DNA of 64,000 nucleotides. Source: Ypsolopha sequella (taxonomy: Eukaryota > Arthropoda > Insecta > Lepidoptera > Ypsolophidae). The notes beneath the pieces were generated by a model, which was not told the origin of the DNA, did no database searches, and worked only from the letters and a program-made list of their open reading frames with translations. The stretch's first letter is position 1. The number at the start of each line of letters is the position of its first letter. Made by a program: the position numbers and the translations under genes. The stretch spans positions 806,001 through 870,000 of the forward strand of contig OW203983.1 of assembly GCA_934047225.1 (NCBI GenBank). The letters run 5' to 3'. This document shows positions 21,901 to 31,746 of this stretch, piece by piece.

Positions 21901-24677
21901 TTGTACACTCTATACAAGACAAAGTGTAAATGTTGAGTTGTACACTCTATACAAGACAAAGTGTAGATGTTGAGTTGTACACTCTATACAACACAAAGTG
22001 TAGATGTTGAGTTGTACACTCTATACAAGACAAAGTGTAGATGTTGAGTTGTACACTCTATACAACACAAAGTGTAGATGTTGAGTTGTACACTCTATAC
22101 AAGACAAAGTGTAGATGTTGAGTTGTACACTCTATACAACAGAAAGTGTAGATGTTGAGTTGTACACTCTATACAACACAAAGTGTAGATGTTGAGTTGT
22201 ACACTCTATACAAGACAAAGTGTAGATGTTGAGTTGTACACTCTATACAACACAAAGTGTAGATGTTGAGTTGTACACTCTATACAAGACAAAGTGTAGA
22301 TGTTGAGTTGTACACTCTATACAACACAAAGTGTAGATGTTGAGTTGTACACTCTATACAACACAAAGTGTAGATGTTGAGTTGTACACTCTATACAAGA
22401 CAAAGTGTAGATGTTGAGTTGTACACTCTATACAACACAAAGTGTAGATGTTGAGTTGTACACTCTATACAAGACAAAGTGTAGATGTTGAGTTGTACAC
22501 TCTATACAACACAAAGTGTAGATGTTGAGTTGTACACTCTATACAAGACAAAGTGTAGATGTTGAGTTGTACACTCTATACAACACAAAGTGTAGATGTT
22601 GAGTTGTACACTCTATACAAGACAAAGTGTAGATGTTGAGTTGTACACTCTATACAACACAAAGTGTAGATGTTGAGTTGTACACTCTATACAAGACAAA
22701 GTGTAGATGTTGAGTTGTACACTCTATACAACACAAAGTGTAGATGTTGAGTTGTACACTCTATACAACACAAAGTGTAGATGTTGAGTTGTACACTCTA
22801 TACAAGACAAAGTGTAGATGTTGAGTTGTACACTCTATACAACACAAAGTGTAGATGTTGAGTTGTACACTCTATACAAGACAAAGTGTAGATGTTGAGT
22901 TGTACACTCTATACAAGACAAAGTGTAGATGTTGAGTTGTACACTCTATACAAGACAAAGTGTAGATGTTGAGTTGTACACTCTATACAAGACAAAGTGT
23001 AGATTTTGAGTTGTACACTCTATACAACACAAAGTGTAGATGTTGAGTTGTACACTCTATACAAGACAAAGTGTAGATGTTGAGTTGTACACTCTATACA
23101 ACACAAAGTGTAGATGTTGAGTTGTACACTCTATACAAGACAAAGTGTAGATGTTGAGTTGTACACTCTATACAAGACAAAGTGTAGATGTTGAGTTGTA
23201 CACTCTATACAACACAAAGTGTAGATGTTGAGTTGTACACTCTATACAAGACAAAGTGTAGATGTTGAGTTGTACACTCTATACAAGACAAAGTGTAGAT
23301 GTTGAGTTGTACACTCTATACAAGACAAAGTGTAGATTTTGAGTTGTACACTCTATACAACACAAAGTGTAGATGTTGAGTTGTACACTCTATACAAGAC
23401 AAAGTTTAGATGTTGAGTTGTACACTCTATACAACACAAAGTGTAGATGTTGAGTTGTACACTCTATACAAGACAAAGTGTAGATGTTGAGTTGTACACT
23501 CTATACAAGACAAAGTGTAGATGTTGAGTTGTACACTCTATACAAGACAAAGTGTAGATGTTGAGTTGTACACTCTATACAAGACAAAGTGTAGATGTTG
23601 AGTTGTACACTCTATACAAGACAAAGTGTAGATGTTGAGTTGTACACTCTATACAAGACAAACTGTAGATGTTGAGTTGTACACTCTATACAAGACAAAG
23701 TGTAGATGTTGACTTGTACACTCTATACAAGACAAAGTGTAGATGTTGAGTTGTACACTCTATACAAGACAAAGTGTAGATGTTGAGTTGTATACTCTAT
23801 ACAAGACAAAGTGTAGATGTTGAGTTGTACACTCTATACAACACAAAGTGTAGATGTTGAGTTGTACACTCTATACAAGATAAAATGTAGATGTTGAGTT
23901 GTACACTCTATACAACACAAAGTGTAGATGTTGAGTTGTACACTCTATACAAGATAAAATGTAGATGTTGAGTTGTACACTCTATACAACACAAAGTGTA
24001 GATGTTGAGTTGTACACTCTATACAAGACAAAGTGTAGATGTTGAGTTGTACACTCTATACAACACAAAATGTAGATGTTGAGTTGTACACTCTATACAA
24101 CACAAAGTGTAGATGTTGAGTTGTACACTCTATACAAGACAAAATGTAGATGTTGAGTTGTACACTCTATACAACACAAAGTGTAGATGTTGAGTTGTAC
24201 ACTCTATACAAGATAAAATGTAGATGTTGAGTTGTACACTCTATACAACACAAAGTGTAGATGTTGAGTTGTACACTCTATACAAGACAAAGTGTAGATG
24301 TTGAGTTGTACACTCTATACAACACAAAATGTAGATGTTGAGTTGTACACTCTATACAACACAAAGTGTAGATGTTGAGTTGTACACTCTATACAACACA
24401 AAATGTAGATGTTGAGTTGTACACTCTATACAACACAAAGTGTAGATGTTGAGTTGTACACTCTATACAAGACAAAGTGTAGATGTTGAGTTGTACACTC
24501 TATACAAGACAAAGTGTAGATGTTGAGTTGTACACTCTATACAACACAAAGTGTAGATGTTGAGTTGTACACTCTATACAAGACAAAATGTAGATGTTGA
24601 GTTGTACACTCTATACAAGACAAAGTGTAGATGTTGAGTTGTACACTCTATACAAGACAAAGTGTAGATGTTGAGTT
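21901..24677. repeat. 37-bp satellite array (about 75 copies)
   Basis: Tandem copies of a 37-bp unit (ttgtacactctatacaagac then aaagtgtagatgttgag). Two main monomer types differ at one base (caaGac or caaCac) and often alternate. Rarer markers are gattttgag (near 23001 and 23334), gataaaatg (23881, 23955, 24214) and cacaaaatg. Each monomer contains tacact and agtgta, so a short hairpin can form. The array has sharp edges and no coding potential. Confidence 0.97.
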
Positions 24678-24781
24678 TTTTGTTGATACAATTATATAAG
24701 AAAATAGATTGCACATTGAACAAACAGCATAGAAGCGAAATTGGTTTTTACAGCTGGACGGCGTAAAACACTATAGGGATT

Positions 24782-27234
24782 TCGTTTTTAGGGTTCCGTA
24801 CCCAAAGGGTAACCAACGGGACCTTATTACTAAGACTCCGCTGTCCGTCTGTCACCAGGCTGTATCTCATAACCGTGATAGACAGTTGAAATTTTCACAG
24901 ATGATGTATTTCTGTTTCCGCTATAACAACAAATACTAAAAACTAAATAAAATAAAATTAATATTTAAGGGGGCTCCCATCAGAGCTGTCACATGGACCA
25001 AATATAAGCCCTAAGTTGGTCCGTTCAAATAGGACTCGGATCTGGTCCGATGGACTTTTATGGTGAGCCCTAAACTCCAGCGGACCGAACGGACTAGCCC
25101 TATTTCGGTAAAAAGCCGGTCCGGTCCGAGTTGGTCCGAAACAGTCCGTTAGATTACTTCAACAGAGTTATGCAATAAATGCTGTGCTACAATTTGATAA
25201 ATAGTCGAAAAAATTTCGTGTATTTTATTGAATAATATTGAAATACCTGAAAACTTCGATTAAGAGGATGGCATACCCTAGCAACTTTTTTTTAATTTCC
25301 GTCAAGCACAATAAGTCTAATGGCAAAGACCTTATTTGCTTTTCATAGAAGCGATTATATGTTGGAAAAAAAATTGTTTTGGCCATATCTTCGGAACGGA
25401 AGGTGGTACATCCCTAGGGGTCGGACCATAGGGTGCCAAAAAAGTTTTTTTTTTTTTTAAATGTCAAAGCTTTAACCGCCCGTATCTCCTAGACGGCTTG
25501 AGTTAGACCCATGTTGATGGGTGTCTAAGAAAAGGTCTCGCCGAGATCTAGCCCCCCCCCCCCAGTGTCAAAACTTTAACGGCCCGTATCTCCCAAACGG
25601 CTGAAGCTAGACCCATGTTCATGGTACTCTAAGAAAAGGTCTCGACAAGCTCTAACTGAAAATGAAAAAAAATAAAAAAATATTTTTGCCAAATTTTTGA
25701 TCGGCTATATCTCCCGAACCGTAAGTCCTAGCGAGTTGCGGTTTCGACTTTAGTAATCGGTTTGCCGAGGGCTTCCCGACCGCATAAAAAAATTTGACAT
25801 TTGACAGGTTTTGACATTTTTTTGACAGGTCCAAAAAAGTACTCCGATTCGCTTGAAACTCGGTATCAAGGGGCAAGTCGGTCGGGTCGGCAAGGGTCGG
25901 TGATTACGAATTCATTGTTAAATTTGGCACTTTTTGACAACCGACAAGGATTTTGACACATTTTTGAAAAAAAATTGATTGGACATTTCTTCGGATCTAA
26001 TGGCGAGGCCGAAGGCCGAGCCTTAAAGTGTCTTTCTAGCGAGGCCGAAAAACGAGCATGTGAGGACGGAGAACGCGCCAGCGAGGCCGAGTCCGATCAA
26101 ATTTTTTTCAAAAAAGTGTCAAAATCCTTGTTACGGGCCGTTAAAGTTTTGACACTGGGGGGGTGGGGCTAGATCTCGGCGAGACCTTTTCTTAGACACC
26201 CATCAACATGGGTCTAACTCAAGCCGTCTAGGAGATACGGGCGGTTAAAGTTTCCACATTAAAAAAAAAAAACTTTTTTGGCACCCTATGGTCCGACCCT
26301 TAGGGATGTGCCACCTTCCGTTCCGAAGATATGGCCAAAACAATTTTTTTTTCGGTACATCCCTTAAAAAAAAGGCAATTTTTCCCATCCCTAGTGATCG
26401 AGGACATCCCTAGGAACTGCGCACGCTCGCGCTTCGCGCTCGCGTACTTGACCCGGCGAACTTCGCCCGCTCGCGCTTCGCGCTCGCGGGCTCGTTCTGT
26501 CAAAAATGTCAATCTTTCCCATCCCTAGTACCCAGGTACATCACTACGAACTGCGCCCGCTCGCGCTTCGCGCTCGCGTGCTTCTTCGGACGAACTTTGC
26601 CCGCTCGCGCTTGGCGCTCGCGGGCTCGTTCTGTCAATGACGTCAAAAATGACGATTTTTCCGATCCCTAGTATCCAGGTACATCACTACGAACTTCGCT
26701 CGCTCGCTCGTTCGTGCTCGTTCGTAGGCTCGATACAACGACACGTCTCACTAAAATGTCAAAAAACCATGTCAAAAAATGTCAAATGTCAAGGTTTTTC
26801 CCCACTCAGTATTAGACACATATGAAGAAAATATGAATGAATACATACCTGCAAAACATATTTCGATTCTTAGACGTCAACTCGTCATCACATCCTTCGA
26901 ATAACATTATTTTGTCATGCTATACTTGCATAAAACCATCCATAATCATTTCGTTACACACAACGGACCAGCAACGGACCAACGGACTGAACGGACTAAC
27001 CCGAAGCCCGAAAAAGTCCGATCGGTCCGTGGTCCGCGGACTCGCTCACGGTTGAAAAAGTCCTATTTGATGATTTAGGACTTTTTATACGTTTTCGGTC
27101 TTTTACGGACTTTTTATTTGGTCCATATGACAGCTCTGGCTCCCATACAACAGACATGTTTTTTTTTTTGCCGTTTTTATAGATAATGGTATGGAACCCT
27201 TCGTGCGCGAGTCCGACTCGCACTTGGCAATTTT
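24782..27234 (+). repeat. Lepidopteran ggttccgta repeat, split by a hAT insertion
   Basis: The left part 24782-24980 begins agggttccgtacccaaaggg and runs through accaggctgtatctcataac to gctcccat. The right part 27139-27234 resumes with gctcccatacaaca and ends gagtccgactcgcacttgg. The uninterrupted version lies at 52697-52983 on the minus strand, which proves that the intervening sequence is an insertion. Confidence 0.9.
24981..27138. mobile_element. Non-autonomous hAT element, 2158 bp
   Basis: Termini are cagagctgtcacatggacca on the left and the reverse complement of cagagctgtcatatggacca on the right. A perfect 8-bp target duplication gctcccat is at 24973-24980 and 27139-27146, as expected for hAT transposases. 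Subterminal regions are full of ggtccg/cggacc motifs (25010-25150 and 26955-27060). The interior holds a long inverted repeat (25373-25560 against 26156-26347) and GC-rich direct repeats (26405-26720). No transposase frame is present, so it would need one in trans. Confidence 0.92.
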
Positions 27235-27790
27235 TTATATATATTTATGTCCGGAGTAATATTTTTATGAATTTATACAGTTGTCTGACGGTTAAGACGT
27301 TGCATTCTTAGTAGACTTTTGTAGTCGTATACATGATGTTTATCCGATTATATAACACCGCGATGCGGCGCTGCGATTGGCCCAAATTATTATAACCCCG
27401 CTATAGAGCCAGTCAACAACAATGAAAAGAAATAAGTCCCGCTCTTATTGCTTAAGCCACGTTCCCTTTATCCTTGTGGCTTCTGAATGGCCTTAAGGCA
27501 GCATTACCAGAGGACGCACCTGAGGTTCATGAACGAGTCTTCTCAGTTTTCGTAAAATTGTTAGTTGAAAATTTTATAAACTAGCTTCTGTCCGCGAATT
27601 CGCGCGCGCAAGAAACAAGAAACAAATGTTTTTTTTTTAACTCGTGTGTAAGTGAGCCATTACATCCTTGAACTAATAAGCACCCTCGCTCGTGCGCCTA
27701 AATATTTATCATATTCAAATTCAAATAGTTTATTTTGCAGAATAGGTACATATAATACACTTTTTACAAGTCAAATTTAAAATAATAAAT
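27235..27790. other. No gene; Helitron-like terminus near 27583-27612
   Basis: No coding sequence. The minus-strand sequence near 27583-27612 (cgcgaattcgcggacagaag, then ctag) resembles the CGCGGAC...CTAG ends at 42.1-42.7 kb. 27715-27785 is the complement of the LINE 3' tail seen at 44020-44065 (ttgcaaaataaactatttga). Confidence 0.45.
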
Positions 27791-28155
27791 GTACATCCAT
27801 CCATCAGCCTAGTTCGTCCACTGCTGGACATAAGCCTTTCCAGGACTTTGCCACTTCCGGCGGTCATCCTGGAACAATTGCCCAGACTCACATACGCTGG
27901 GTAGGTGGTTTGGTGAGCGCGGTGCCGGAACCCTCGCACCAGTGACGCCGCTGCCCGTCACCAGTCTGTTATATAATATATAAGGCCCAGCTATTAGAGA
28001 TGGATATACCGCCATCCATCGGTCCCAGGCATGGTAGGCCTCCTGGTTTTTTGCCTGTGAGCTGTCCTCCTACTCTCCCCCGAATTACTTCGAGAGGGTC
28101 TCCAAGTAAGATGGTGGTACCTCCACAGTCGAGCCCGGCATCAGCTTTACCACCT
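27790..28155 (-). mobile_element. Non-LTR retrotransposon 3' fragment, copy 1
   Basis: The minus strand ends with aaaggcttatgtccagcagt, tggacgaactaggctgatgg and atgga, the 3' end style of the RTE-type LINE whose RT tail is at 61546-62394 (there YVQQWSNTG then a stop). Upstream it matches 39185-39545 over about 350 bp. Small frames on either strand are fragmented. Not a working gene. Confidence 0.6.
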
Positions 28156-28233
28156 TTTCAGAAACGGGTTTTTCACGTGTTTAAAAGTACGCGAGTGTTT
28201 TGGCTTGTGCCAAATATATTTGTGTCTATATAC

Positions 28234-28476
28234 CAGTGGCGTGCGCAGAACTTTTTTCCGGAAAAGCAATCAGAAGGTCACGTTAGATAAAAAAAATAAG
28301 AAAAAATTTTCAAATGATACTTTGAAAAAAAAGTTTGTGTGACGCCAGGGTAGGCACTGCCTAGCCGTGAGTGAAAATTTTCATACAAACTTTTTTTTTT
28401 CAGTGTTAATTTTTTTTTTATCATCAATCTTGACCTTTTGATTGCTTTTCCGAAAAAAGTTCTGTGCACGCCACTG
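28234..28476. mobile_element. hAT MITE, 243 bp
   Basis: Terminal inverted repeats start cagtggcgtgcgcagaactt, with the right end complementary (cagtggcgtgcacagaactt). The flanks ctatatac (28226-28233) and ctatatat (28477-28484) match in 7 of 8 bases, consistent with an 8-bp duplication and slight decay. The CAGTGGCG start is typical of hAT MITEs. The interior contains a second inverted repeat (aaaaaaaagtttgtgtgacg). No coding capacity. Confidence 0.85.
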
Positions 28477-28545
28477 CTATATATATTTACTTTTAATACA
28501 CGCACAAATCTCTGCTAGAAATGTATCATCTACAAGAACATTTAT

Positions 28546-28799
28546 ACAACGTGTAACAGAAAGGTGTAACCTTATTTGAAGACCTTATTCCGTCAATGGT
28601 ATAGAACAACTTTTACTATGGAACAAATCCTGTATATCGAAAAAAATTACTCGATTCATAGGAAAATTTTCGGCCGAAATATATGGAAGGGCAGATTTTT
28701 TTTTTCGAGATACATGTTTTGTTCCATAGTAAAAGTTGTTCTATACCATTGACTGAATAAGCTCTTCAAATATGGTTACACCTTTCTGTTACACGTTGT
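28546..28799. mobile_element. Hairpin MITE, about 254 bp
   Basis: The left arm starts acaacgtgtaacagaaaggt and the right arm is its reverse complement. Pairing extends about 95 bp, through tggtatagaacaacttttac. The termini lie in TA-rich sequence, so a TA or similar short target is likely. Non-coding. Confidence 0.8.
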
Positions 28800-28801
28800 A
28801 T

Positions 28802-29618
28802 ATATTGTTTTATCTATTTACTTCCCCCTTTTTGTCCTTAGAATCGTCTACGTTTTCTCCAGAACTGCTTACCTTAGATCGTAGGGGAGTCCAATGGGTT
28901 TTTAGATGCTGAAATGATGGAGGGGCTTCAATCGACTTTCATTATATTTCTATTTCCCATATAGCTATTTTCCTTTAGCAGATTTCTATGTAGCGGAGCT
29001 GAATAATGAAAAGACTCCCTGAAAACATTTCTTAGACGATAGGGTTCATATTTTAGCTTTTGTTTGTGAGTGCTGTAGTATGAAAATGTTACTTTATCTT
29101 AGGAACCACAGAGGTTTAGGGGTTGGTTTTTGGATACTGCGTCTTGGCAGATTTCCGGTTCTTGATATCAGTCAGCCTAGATGCGATCCCTTGCTATGTT
29201 GCTTGTGTATGACTCTAGAGCCGTTCAGGGTTTAACGGCTGTGAGCTGAAGGATCCACCTTTGAAAACCTATCCAAATGTTGAGCGTAGAAAACCGTAGT
29301 CTTGACTGGGTATCTAGTCGTAGGAAAGATGAATGCTTAAGTGATGTTTTGCGAGGGTTTTGTATGACTGAGTAAATTTCTAGGGCCATTTAGGTGTACT
29401 AGGATGGCTAGCTCGCTGGCAGGATTCTGCTGGAAGCGTTGCCGTTTTGTGCGACAGCGGGGATACGTCTAAAAAAGGTGTGTTGGGAGGGCGTTTTCTA
29501 AATTTGTAGGACCCCCACTTCATTCTGGACTCCTCTGGGTTTAGAATCCCCTCAAATACCAAAAGTCTAGCTAAATCAACGAACAGCGTGTAGCCACCGT
29601 GCCTCGAATATCTACGGT
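28802..29618. other. No recognised gene
   Basis: A minus-strand open stretch (29380-29622, 80 codons) has no domain I recognise and runs up to the target site of the adjacent LTR element. The rest lacks coding signs and has no second copy in this window. Confidence 0.4.
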
Positions 29619-29623
29619 CCATC

Positions 29624-29759
29624 TGTTCCAGTTAGTGGACATCACTAGAACTGTCAGCGTGTGGGTTGTCTATTGTTTGATGGGTGTTTTGGAGTTAGAC
29701 TATTTGGATTTAATAAAATATAAACCAGCCAAGAGTTTGTTATTACAACTAGTTCTTCA
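29624..29759 (+). repeat. 5' LTR (136 bp)
   Basis: Begins tgttccagttagtggacatc and ends ctagttcttca. It contains an aataaaatataaacc stretch that could serve as a polyadenylation signal region. It is identical to the 3' LTR at 31611-31746. Confidence 0.95.
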
Positions 29760-29809
29760 TGGTGGCAGCGGTGGGATACGAACCCACGCCTCCGAAGAGA
29801 CTGGTGCCT
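29760..29809 (+). other. Primer-binding region: 50-nt complement of a tRNA-Leu 3' half
   Basis: Starts TGG directly after the LTR CA. Read on the minus strand it is the 3' half of a class II tRNA-Leu with an NAG-type anticodon. In order it shows the end of the anticodon loop (aggc), the 39-43 stem accag, a long variable arm tctcTTCGgagg, the T-stem gtggg, a T-loop ttcgTat, cccac, the acceptor strand cgctgcc, the discriminator A and CCA. A usual PBS is about 18 nt, so this is nearly three times longer. The one departure from a standard T-loop is at position 58, where the invariant A is T. Confidence 0.85.
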
Positions 29810-30498
29810 CATTAACTGTAATCTAAACCTCAGCAGCCGGGGTGTTAAATCATCTATTGGTTTAGTTTGTAATATTTGTACCAAAGGTTTATGATCTGTT
29901 TCAATCAATACCTCTATACCTAAAACAAAGTCTCTAAACTTGTGCACCGCCCATGCTAATGCTAGACACTCCTTCTCTATTTGGGCATAGTTTTTTTCTG
30001 CGTTATTTAAAGTTCTACTCGCATATGACACAGCTTCTCTTTTCCCTTCACTATCCTCTTGCAATAGTACAGCTCCCAAGCCGTATGAGCTACTATCAGC
30101 CGATATAATTATTTTCTTTTCATGATCATAGTGACTCAGAACTGGAGCCTGTTGAATCATTTGCTTTATTTTAACAAATGCCTGTTCTTGAAAAATATCC
30201 CAGGTAAATGATACCCCATCTCTAAGAAGCTCATTTAGTGGTTCTAATATATTTGTTTTATCTGGAATAAATCGTCCCACATAATTTACCAACCCTAAAA
30301 ATTGCATTAATTCTTTTTTGTTGCTTGGCTTTTTAAATTTATTTATACTCTCCACCCTATCAGGATCTAAAGATACTCCTTCAGGGGTGATAGTATGTCC
30401 TAAATATGTTACCTTACTAACACCAAAACTACATTTCTGTTTGTTTATAGTTAAACCCTCATTTTTTAATCGAGTCAGGACCTCTCTTAACAACTTTC
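29810..30498 (-). pseudogene. Inverted RT thumb / RNase H segment
   Basis: The minus strand encodes the end of a Gypsy reverse transcriptase (LREVLTRLKNEGLTINKQKC, YLGHTITPEGVSLDP, LMQFLGLVNYVGRFIPD) followed by RNase H with its acidic residues visible in SADSSSYGLGAVL, EKECLALAWAV and ETDHKPLVQIL. The YxDD catalytic box is not included. Orientation is opposite to the LTRs, the primer site, the purine tract and the integrase, so this part of pol was flipped during formation of the copy. The open frame continues through the tRNA-like region into the LTR, which is an artefact. Confidence 0.9.
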
Positions 30499-30499
30499 C

Positions 30500-31585
30500 T
30501 GTGTGCAGGAAAAAAGTAATATTAAGGAGCCATTAGTCCTAGAAGAGATACCATCTAGAGTATGGCAGAAAATAGGGATTGATTTGTTTAAACATGACAA
30601 TACATGGTATGTTGTGCTAATTGATTATTATTCTCGATACATTGAGGTATTTAAATTACATGATTTGACAGAAAATTCTGTAATCAAACATTGTAAAGAA
30701 ACATTTGCTCGTTTTGGTATACCAGAAATAGTTAGGACAGACTGTGGATCCCAATTCAAGGGAAAATTTATGGAATTTGCAAAGGCATATAATTTTAAAC
30801 ATATAACAAGTAGTCCTTATTTTGCTCAAAGTAATGGATGTGCTGAAGCTGGAGTAAAAATAGCAAAAACTTTAATTAAAAAGAATTCAGATTTGCAGTT
30901 AGCTTTACTAGTATACAGAAATACTCCTCTAGAATCTGGATTTAGTCCAAACGAGCTAATGTTTAATAGAAAGATAAGAGACATTTTACCCATGTATCCA
31001 GACCAGCTCAAAGTCAGAACAGACATTCATGATAAATTTGTATCAAAAAGGAGTAATGTAAGAGATCAAATGGCACTAAATTATAATAAAAGACATAAAG
31101 TGGTCAGTTTGAGCGATATTAATGTAGGTGACTATGTTTGGATTATAGATTTAAGAAAGTATGGGGTAATAGCAAGAAAGGCGAAGGAACCGAGGTCATA
31201 TTTTGTAGAAGTAGATGGAGTTTTGTATAGAAGAAATAGATGGCACCTGGTACCCGCGCCTTTTCACGGTCAAAGAAGTGACAACGATAACCATTATTAT
31301 AATAAGGATTTACAAAGAGATGATTATTGTAAGGCTGATGCTAATATGAATGTAAAATTGCAAAATACCGAGATTGAAGGTCAGGAGAGAGAAAGTAGAA
31401 ATGATCAGGAGATATATAATGGAAACTCAGAGGCAGAAAGGAAAGATAATGATACTAATGATAATTGTGATAAGAGTAGGAATGAAGATGCCAAAGGAAA
31501 GTCTCATGAGCTTCAATCTCATACTAGGGGTTCAACAAGAAAAACGCAAAAGCCTAAATGGTTTAAGGATTATTTCATATTTTAG
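30500..31585 (+). CDS. Ty3/Gypsy integrase, open frame
   Basis: An open frame of about 360 codons. It starts inside the zinc-finger region (VQEKSNIKEPLV) and covers the core: IPSRVWQKIGIDLF, the first Asp in VLIDYYSRYIEVF, the second Asp in IVRTDCGSQF, and the Glu in SNGCAEAGVKIAK. A C-terminal DNA-binding region with GDYVWIIDLRKYG follows, then a charged Asp/Asn/Lys/Glu-rich tail. The enzyme joins cDNA ends to target DNA. The N-terminal zinc ligands upstream of 30500 are lost at the inversion joint. No own promoter or start codon is evident; in an intact element it would be part of a Pol polyprotein. Confidence 0.88.
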   Translation, partial: CVQEKSNIKEPLVLEEIPSRVWQKIGIDLFKHDNTWYVVLIDYYSRYIEVFKLHDLTENSVIKHCKETFARFGIPEIVRTDCGSQFKGKFMEFAKAYNFKHITSSPYFAQSNGCAEAGVKIAKTLIKKNSDLQLALLVYRNTPLESGFSPNELMFNRKIRDILPMYPDQLKVRTDIHDKFVSKRSNVRDQMALNYNKRHKVVSLSDINVGDYVWIIDLRKYGVIARKAKEPRSYFVEVDGVLYRRNRWHLVPAPFHGQRSDNDNHYYNKDLQRDDYCKADANMNVKLQNTEIEGQERESRNDQEIYNGNSEAERKDNDTNDNCDKSRNEDAKGKSHELQSHTRGSTRKTQKPKWFKDYFIF

Positions 31586-31598
31586 ATATGTAAGGTCT

Positions 31599-31610
31599 TA
31601 AGAGGGAGGA
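31599..31610 (+). other. Polypurine tract
   Basis: taagagggagga abuts the TG of the 3' LTR. Such a purine run primes plus-strand DNA synthesis in LTR retroelements, and its position confirms the element's orientation. Confidence 0.85.
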
Positions 31611-31746
31611 TGTTCCAGTTAGTGGACATCACTAGAACTGTCAGCGTGTGGGTTGTCTATTGTTTGATGGGTGTTTTGGAGTTAGACTATTTGGATTTAA
31701 TAAAATATAAACCAGCCAAGAGTTTGTTATTACAACTAGTTCTTCA
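31611..31746 (+). repeat. 3' LTR (136 bp)
   Basis: Identical to the 5' LTR. Followed by the ccatc target duplication. A plus-strand open stretch running from it into flanking DNA (to 31900) is incidental. Confidence 0.95.

Noticed and set aside
21901..24677. CRISPR-like regularly spaced repeats
   Set aside because: Units are contiguous without unique spacers, the sequence is eukaryotic, and variants follow satellite-type exchange.
24981..27138. Autonomous hAT transposase gene
   Set aside because: The open stretches inside are short, Arg/Ala-rich by-products of GC-rich repeats, with no hAT dimerisation or catalytic motif.
29760..29809. A real tRNA-Leu gene next to the LTR
   Set aside because: Only the 3' half is present, it includes CCA (not encoded in eukaryotic tRNA genes) and it abuts the LTR end exactly, so it is a primer-derived sequence.
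31374..31601. Second plus-strand frame within the integrase tail
   Set aside because: Shadow of the integrase C-terminal frame; Lys/Met-rich product without a domain.
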